Shown piece after piece: positions 53,087-57,252 of a stretch of DNA of 57,252 nt. The translations under genes and the position numbers were made by a program. Under the pieces are notes generated by a model. That model was not told where the DNA came from. It saw nothing but the letters and a program-made list of their open reading frames with translations, and ran no database searches. Location: contig JAJYYO010000024.1 of the NCBI GenBank assembly GCA_021800795.1, positions 1-57,252 on the forward strand, read 5' to 3'. Numbering within the stretch: the stretch's first letter is position 1; the number at the start of each line of letters is the position of its first letter. Source of the stretch: Pseudomonadota bacterium. Its GTDB lineage: Bacteria > Pseudomonadota > Gammaproteobacteria > Burkholderiales > Gallionellaceae.

Positions 53087-53539
53087 ATGTTAGACGATAA
53101 AATAGATATGATCCTTGGAAATAAAATCTTTGGAGTGTATGTGTATCTCGAAAAAAAACCACCTCGACGCTTTGTAATCAAGAGGCGGAAACTCCATCCG
53201 TTGCGTGATATATTTGAAATATACAAACCAAGAACCCTTTGCGACTTTGTATTAGAGTTGTTTACTATCCTTGATAAAACACACCCCAACTTTATGAGAA
53301 ATATTTCCGAACAAGACAAAGCACAATTTCAGAAAGGTATAAGTAAGCGTCGGTTTGTTGCCGAAAAACGCGATGATCTAATTCAATTTAATAATTACGC
53401 TTCAAAGCCCAGTTCAAAGCCGTTTCTAAACTATTGGGTTGTGTCAAACCTCTATGAGAAGGATGTAAAAAAAATTGTTGACATCGCTTGTAATGTGGCA
53501 AAAGTTAAGTGTGAGAGTCTTTCAAATTTACACTTGTAA
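53087..53539 (+). CDS. Hypothetical protein in AT-rich region
   Basis: A 150-aa soluble protein (MLDDKIDMILGNKIFGVYVY, with many Lys, Phe and Asn). AAGGA precedes the ATG. No motif is recognised. It follows the adhesin-like gene by 36 bp and shares its low GC, so they may have arrived together. Confidence 0.55.
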   Translation: MLDDKIDMILGNKIFGVYVYLEKKPPRRFVIKRRKLHPLRDIFEIYKPRTLCDFVLELFTILDKTHPNFMRNISEQDKAQFQKGISKRRFVAEKRDDLIQFNNYASKPSSKPFLNYWVVSNLYEKDVKKIVDIACNVAKVKCESLSNLHL

Positions 53540-53774
53540 AAGTCTATAAGAAAAACAGGTAGAACAATACTAATCGACTAACCTCATTACCGTAATGAAA
53601 TGAAACAACCGTTTCCCAGTGCCCAGATTTATCGTTTCTGACACACCCGAAGAGATTCAAATGGTTACTCTAAATTAAGCGAGCTTGCCTTTCAGTATCC
53701 CGCCCACCTTGGCATAATCCGCCCCTCGAAAAATCTTCCATCGGCCCCAGCCGGTTTAAACCGTACATTCACTC

Positions 53775-56102
53775 ATGCTGCCATCCATAGAACAACGCCT
53801 GTCCCAGGAACTCGCCGCCAAGCCCGCACAAATCGCTGCTGCCATTCAATTGCTCGACGAAGGCGCGACGGTGCCGTTCATCTCGCGCTACCGCAAGGAA
53901 GCCACCGGCGGGCTGGATGACATCCAGTTGCGCCTGCTCGAAGAACGCCTGGCTTATCTGCGCGAACTCGAAGCGCGCCGTGCGACCGTCATCGCTTCCA
54001 TCACGGAACAGAACAAGATGACGCCCGAACTGCTGGACGCGATCGCTAATGCGGCGGACAAGACGCATCTGGAAGACCTGTACCTGCCCTACAAGGTAAA
54101 ACGCAGGACAAAAGCGCAAATTGCCCGCGAGGCAGGTCTGGAAACATTGGCCGATGCGCTGCTTGCAAACCCTTCGCTGCAACCCGAACAGGAAGCCGCA
54201 AAATATCTGACGCAGCCCTTCAAAACGGGTGAAGTTGACAATCCCGGCGTGGCGGATGCCAAGGCCGCGCTGGATGGCGCGCGCCAGATATTGATGGAGC
54301 GTTTCGCGGAAGACGCAGCCCTGCTGCAAACTCTGCGCGAGTACGTACAGGAGCACGGCGTGGTGGAATCCCGCGTCATCGAGGAAAAGCGGGAGGCGGC
54401 TGCCAAATACAGCGATTATTTCGATTATTCCGAATCAATCAAAACCATCCCTTCGCACCGCACGCTGGCCATTCTGCGGGGTCGGCGCGAGGAGCTGCTC
54501 ACCGTGCAACTGCGTCTGGACACGGAAGCGGAGAAACCCGCGATGAGTGCGCCACATAACCCGTGCGAGGCGCGCATCGCCGCCCGTTTCGGCATCGCAA
54601 ACAAGCAAAGGCCGGCCGATGCCTGGCTGTCCGAGACGGTGCGCTACACCTGGCGCGTGAAATGTTTTCTGCATCTGGAATCCGAGCTGATGGGCGCGCT
54701 GCGCGCAAAATCCGAGACGGAGGCCATCAATGTGTTCGCGCGCAACCTGAAGGATCTGCTGCTGGCAGCCCCCGCAGGCCCGCGCGTCACCATGGGACTG
54801 GACCCGGGCGTGCGCACCGGCGTCAAGGTCGCGGTGGTGGATGAGACCGGTCGCGTGGTGGACACCGCCGTCATTTATCCGCATCAGCCGAGGAACGACT
54901 GGGACGGTTCATTACACACCCTGGCGAAACTGGCTGAAAAGCACCGCGTCTCGGTAATCGCGATCGGCAACGGCACGGCCTCGCGCGAGACCGACAAGCT
55001 GGCACAGGATCTGATCAAACAACAACCGGCGCTCAAACTCATCAACGTGGTAGTCTCCGAAGCCGGCGCATCGGTCTATTCCGCATCCGAATATGCCTCT
55101 CGCGAACTGCCCGATATGGATGTAAGCTTGCGAGGCGCGGTATCGATTGCCAGACGCTTGCAAGACCCGCTGGCGGAGCTGGTCAAAATCGACCCAAAAT
55201 CCATCGGCGTAGGCCAGTACCAGCACGATGTCAGCCAGACGCAACTGGCCCGCTCGCTCGATGCCGTGGTGGAAGACTGCGTGAACGCGGTAGGCGTGGA
55301 TGTCAACACCGCCTCCGCCCCCCTGCTCGCCCGGGTTTCCGGACTGAACAGCACGGTGGCGCAGAACATCGTGACTTACCGCGACAGCCATGGCCGCTTT
55401 GCCTCGCGCAGCCAGTTAAACCAGGTTCCGCGTCTGGGCAACAAGGCGTTCGAGCAGGCGGCAGGATTTTTGCGCATCATGGGGGGTGAGAATCCGCTCG
55501 ACGCTTCGACCGTGCATCCCGAATCCTACCCGCTGGTCAAACGCATCCTGAGCGACATCAAGCTGGATATCAAGGGTGTGATCGGCAACAGTGCTTTGTT
55601 GAAATCGCTCAATCCCGCAAGCTATGTCAGCGAACAATATGGCATCCCGACCATTACCGACATTCTGAAGGAACTGGAAAAACCCGGTCGCGATCCGCGC
55701 CCTGAATTCACCACCGCGACATTCAAAGAAGGCGTGGAACAGCTGTCCGACCTGCTACCCGACATGATCCTCGAAGGCGTGGTCACCAATGTCGCCGCCT
55801 TTGGCGCGTTCGTCGATATCGGCGTCCATCAGGATGGCCTGGTGCACATTTCCGCACTCTCGAATACCTTCGTCAAGGACCCGCATACGGTGGTCAAGGC
55901 AGGGCAGATCGTCAAAGTCAAAGTGCTGGAAGTGGATGCAAAACGCAAACGCATCGCGCTCACCATGCGCCTGACCGATGCCGCAGCCCGGCCACGTGAA
56001 ACACCCAGGCCGCCCGCGAGCCACGTGCGCCAAAAAACGGTAAACTCCCAACCTGCGGCATCCGGCGCAATGGCCTCGGCCTTTGCAAAACTTAAAAACT
56101 AA
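53775..56102 (+). CDS. tex: Transcription accessory protein Tex
   Basis: Tex is a nucleic-acid-binding protein related to Spt6. The 775-aa product has the helical N-terminus ([40 protein letters not shown]), the YqgF-like domain ([20 protein letters not shown]), helix-hairpin-helix repeats ([20 protein letters not shown]) and a C-terminal S1 domain ([20 protein letters not shown]). Length and order are standard. Confidence 0.97.
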   Translation: MLPSIEQRLSQELAAKPAQIAAAIQLLDEGATVPFISRYRKEATGGLDDIQLRLLEERLAYLRELEARRATVIASITEQNKMTPELLDAIANAADKTHLEDLYLPYKVKRRTKAQIAREAGLETLADALLANPSLQPEQEAAKYLTQPFKTGEVDNPGVADAKAALDGARQILMERFAEDAALLQTLREYVQEHGVVESRVIEEKREAAAKYSDYFDYSESIKTIPSHRTLAILRGRREELLTVQLRLDTEAEKPAMSAPHNPCEARIAARFGIANKQRPADAWLSETVRYTWRVKCFLHLESELMGALRAKSETEAINVFARNLKDLLLAAPAGPRVTMGLDPGVRTGVKVAVVDETGRVVDTAVIYPHQPRNDWDGSLHTLAKLAEKHRVSVIAIGNGTASRETDKLAQDLIKQQPALKLINVVVSEAGASVYSASEYASRELPDMDVSLRGAVSIARRLQDPLAELVKIDPKSIGVGQYQHDVSQTQLARSLDAVVEDCVNAVGVDVNTASAPLLARVSGLNSTVAQNIVTYRDSHGRFASRSQLNQVPRLGNKAFEQAAGFLRIMGGENPLDASTVHPESYPLVKRILSDIKLDIKGVIGNSALLKSLNPASYVSEQYGIPTITDILKELEKPGRDPRPEFTTATFKEGVEQLSDLLPDMILEGVVTNVAAFGAFVDIGVHQDGLVHISALSNTFVKDPHTVVKAGQIVKVKVLEVDAKRKRIALTMRLTDAAARPRETPRPPASHVRQKTVNSQPAASGAMASAFAKLKN

Positions 56103-56109
56103 CAAGCTC

Positions 56110-56176
56110 GCGTAGAATGCGCTGAGGTACGAAGCGCATCAATCACGAACGATGCGCCTCCTTCGTCGGCACATCC
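56110..56176. repeat. Palindromic repeat related to the 82-bp cheA-flanking element
   Basis: GTAGAATGCGCTGAGGTACG then AAGCGCATC...GATGCGCCTCC and CACATCCTAC has the layout of the 82-bp element (GTAGGATGCG...CACATCCTAC). The sequence is diverged. It lies between tex and the GldC-like gene. Confidence 0.5.
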
Positions 56177-56201
56177 TACGTCGGCTGACTACGGAATCTA
56201 T

Positions 56202-56552
56202 ATGAAACAATCAGAAATCAAATTCACCGTCACACTGGGGGAGCGTAACCTGCCCCAGAAAATAGACTGGAGCGCAACGGACGGCAACGTGAACAGCAGC
56301 ACCCCTGCGATCATGGTATCCGTCTGGGACGGGGCGACCAAGAACACCCTGCGCATTGATCTGTGGACGCCTGAAATGATGGTCGATGACATGAAGCAGT
56401 TTCATCACCAGACGCTGTTGACCATGGCGGATACGCTGGAACGTGCGACCGGCGAAAAGGAAGCCGCGAAGGCGATGCGCAATTTCGCCCAGGAGTTCGG
56501 TGAGCGCCTGGGTCTGATCAAGAAAAATCCGGCTTTTTCCGGCAAACGATAA
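56202..56552 (+). CDS. GldC-family protein
   Basis: The 116-aa protein reads EIKFTVTLGERNLPQKIDWS, then TPAIMVSVWDGATKNTLRID and LWTPEMMVDDMKQFHHQTLL followed by TMADTLERATGEKEAAKAMR. This is the pattern of GldC, first described as a gliding-motility protein of Bacteroidetes. In a flagellated proteobacterium the role is unknown. It stands alone downstream of tex. Confidence 0.8.
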   Translation: MKQSEIKFTVTLGERNLPQKIDWSATDGNVNSSTPAIMVSVWDGATKNTLRIDLWTPEMMVDDMKQFHHQTLLTMADTLERATGEKEAAKAMRNFAQEFGERLGLIKKNPAFSGKR

Positions 56553-56580
56553 GGCGGCTCATCCGCAACAGGAGAAACAC

Positions 56581-56775
56581 ATGAAATCGATACTCGCAAT
56601 GAGCCTGATGCTGTTATGCGTTGTCGCATGGGCATCGGGCGCACCGTGGTACAGATGGCAAAATACAGTTGATAAAACGATCATGTGTACACAAAATTCG
56701 CCCGGCGAATTCTGGGTCAGGTATCAGGGACCCTTCATGGAGTCGAACTGCAAACACGCAGGCTATCCGCAATAA
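56581..56775 (+). CDS. Small secreted protein of unknown function
   Basis: A 64-aa product with a signal peptide (MKSILAMSLMLLCVVAWASG) and a short mature part with two cysteines (IMCTQNSPGEFW, ESNCKHAGYPQ). AGGAGAA precedes the ATG. No family is recognised. Confidence 0.65.
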   Translation: MKSILAMSLMLLCVVAWASGAPWYRWQNTVDKTIMCTQNSPGEFWVRYQGPFMESNCKHAGYPQ

Positions 56776-56952
56776 GAGTCACGTCGTTTAAACCATAGCG
56801 GCAGGCCAGCCCGACCTGCATAGGCCATTTGGCATATTGTTTTCGGTCGGCTACAGCCGTAGTGTGAGCGTAGTTTGGAGAGATGGCTTGCGCCGCCCAA
56901 ACCGCTACGGCTCCCCCGTTGATTGTTTTCACTCACACAAGGAGAACATATC

Positions 56953-57153
56953 ATGTCTGATCACATCGCAAGTTTTGGCTGGCTACCCGATTTTCCCAGC
57001 ATCAGCGATTACACCCCGGAACACGAAAAAATAAAACCCCTGCTCGCTAAAATCAGGCGAACGGTGGAGAGCGCCCCGACCATGGATTTGCGCGCCTGGT
57101 GTCCGCCCATAGAAAACCAGCTCAATCGTAAGCGTCCGGCCGACTCACATTGA
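56953..57153 (+). pseudogene. C1-type cysteine peptidase fragment, truncated by an insertion sequence
   Basis: The 66-codon frame starts MSDHIASFGWLPDFPSISDY and reaches MDLRAWCPPIENQLN, the N-terminal pattern of papain-like C1 peptidases just before the active-site Cys. After codon 58 the sequence is that of an inserted element, so residues RKRPADSH and the stop are foreign. AAGGAGAA precedes the ATG. Confidence 0.6.
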
Positions 57154-57252
57154 TTGTGTAAGCGAAAGCTAAGAGCATAGTGTCCACCAATTCTTAGTGG
57201 ACACTTTATGAACTCATCAGCATCAACAATACCCAGCCGCCGTCGGCGGCAA
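57128..57252 (+). mobile_element. Left end of an insertion sequence (IS66-like), runs off the window
   Basis: The junction begins GTAAGCG, as IS66-family ends do, and a second GTAAGCG lies near 57158. A hairpin AGTGTCCAC...GTGGACACT follows, then the open frame at 57208 (MNSSASTIPSRRRRQ), which resembles the start of the small DNA-binding protein of IS66-type elements. The family assignment is tentative. Confidence 0.5.
57208..57252 (+). CDS. Transposition protein, 5' fragment
   Basis: Fifteen codons reading MNSSASTIPSRRRRQ before the window ends. The basic SRRRRQ start is like that of IS66-type TnpA proteins. It follows the IS hairpin by 2 nt. Confidence 0.4.
   Translation, partial: MNSSASTIPSRRRRQ

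Overview
The window is the core of a large flagellar and chemotaxis locus from a betaproteobacterium. FlhDC, both MotAB and MotCD stators, FlhFG, CheV, CheZ, malate:quinone oxidoreductase and RlmD fit Nitrosomonadales/Gallionellaceae-like bacteria best; this is inference from gene content and protein style, not from a search. Nearly everything from 1 to 50 kb lies on the minus strand except flgA and flgMN.

Layout. (1) 1-10757, minus: flgBCDEFGHIJK, read right to left; flgK runs off the left edge. (2) 10898-17058: flgA and flgMN on plus, with a three-gene minus-strand operon between them that is foreign to flagellar clusters (group II PLP decarboxylase, ATP-grasp ligase, second PLP fold-type I enzyme). 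(3) 17062-24893, minus: flhBAFG-fliA-motCD. (4) 25154-38842, minus: three chemoreceptors (one with a c-type haem motif), two cheV genes, cheY, cheZ, cheA, cheR, a cheB without its receiver domain, then a STAS/PP2C partner-switching pair. No cheW or cheD is visible. (5) 39128-42454, minus: flhDC and motAB, separated by a 311-bp MITE-like element. (6) 42881-50167, minus: mqo, rlmD, a VanZ-like gene, an exonuclease, and a YdbH/lipoprotein/YdbL envelope module; a small plus-strand gene lies between the last two. (7) 50402-57252, plus: a BI-1/YccA membrane protein, a TumE-like toxin-antitoxin pair, an AT-rich stretch with secreted/unknown proteins, tex, a GldC homologue, and a peptidase fragment cut by an insertion sequence whose left end closes the window.

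Regulation visible in the sequence. FlhDC is the presumed class I regulator and FliA (sigma-28) with FlgM controls late genes. Sigma-28 promoters are readable upstream of flgMN, the haem chemoreceptor/che operon and perhaps flgB. A perfect-consensus sigma-28 promoter lies upstream of flhDC and is followed within 60 nt by a 13-bp hairpin; the best reading is a short sigma-28-dependent RNA or an attenuated flhDC leader.

The other striking feature is repeat colonisation. Degenerate 7-bp tandem repeats of several sequence families sit between genes, often as inverted arms, and also inside flgJ and the signal-peptide codons of flgH and flgI. A 24-bp repeat encodes an 8-residue periodic N-terminus in the YdbH-module lipoprotein. 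A ~120-bp repeat borders the PLP/ATP-grasp operon and supplies the first ~75 codons of its first gene. Identical 82-bp direct repeats flank cheA.
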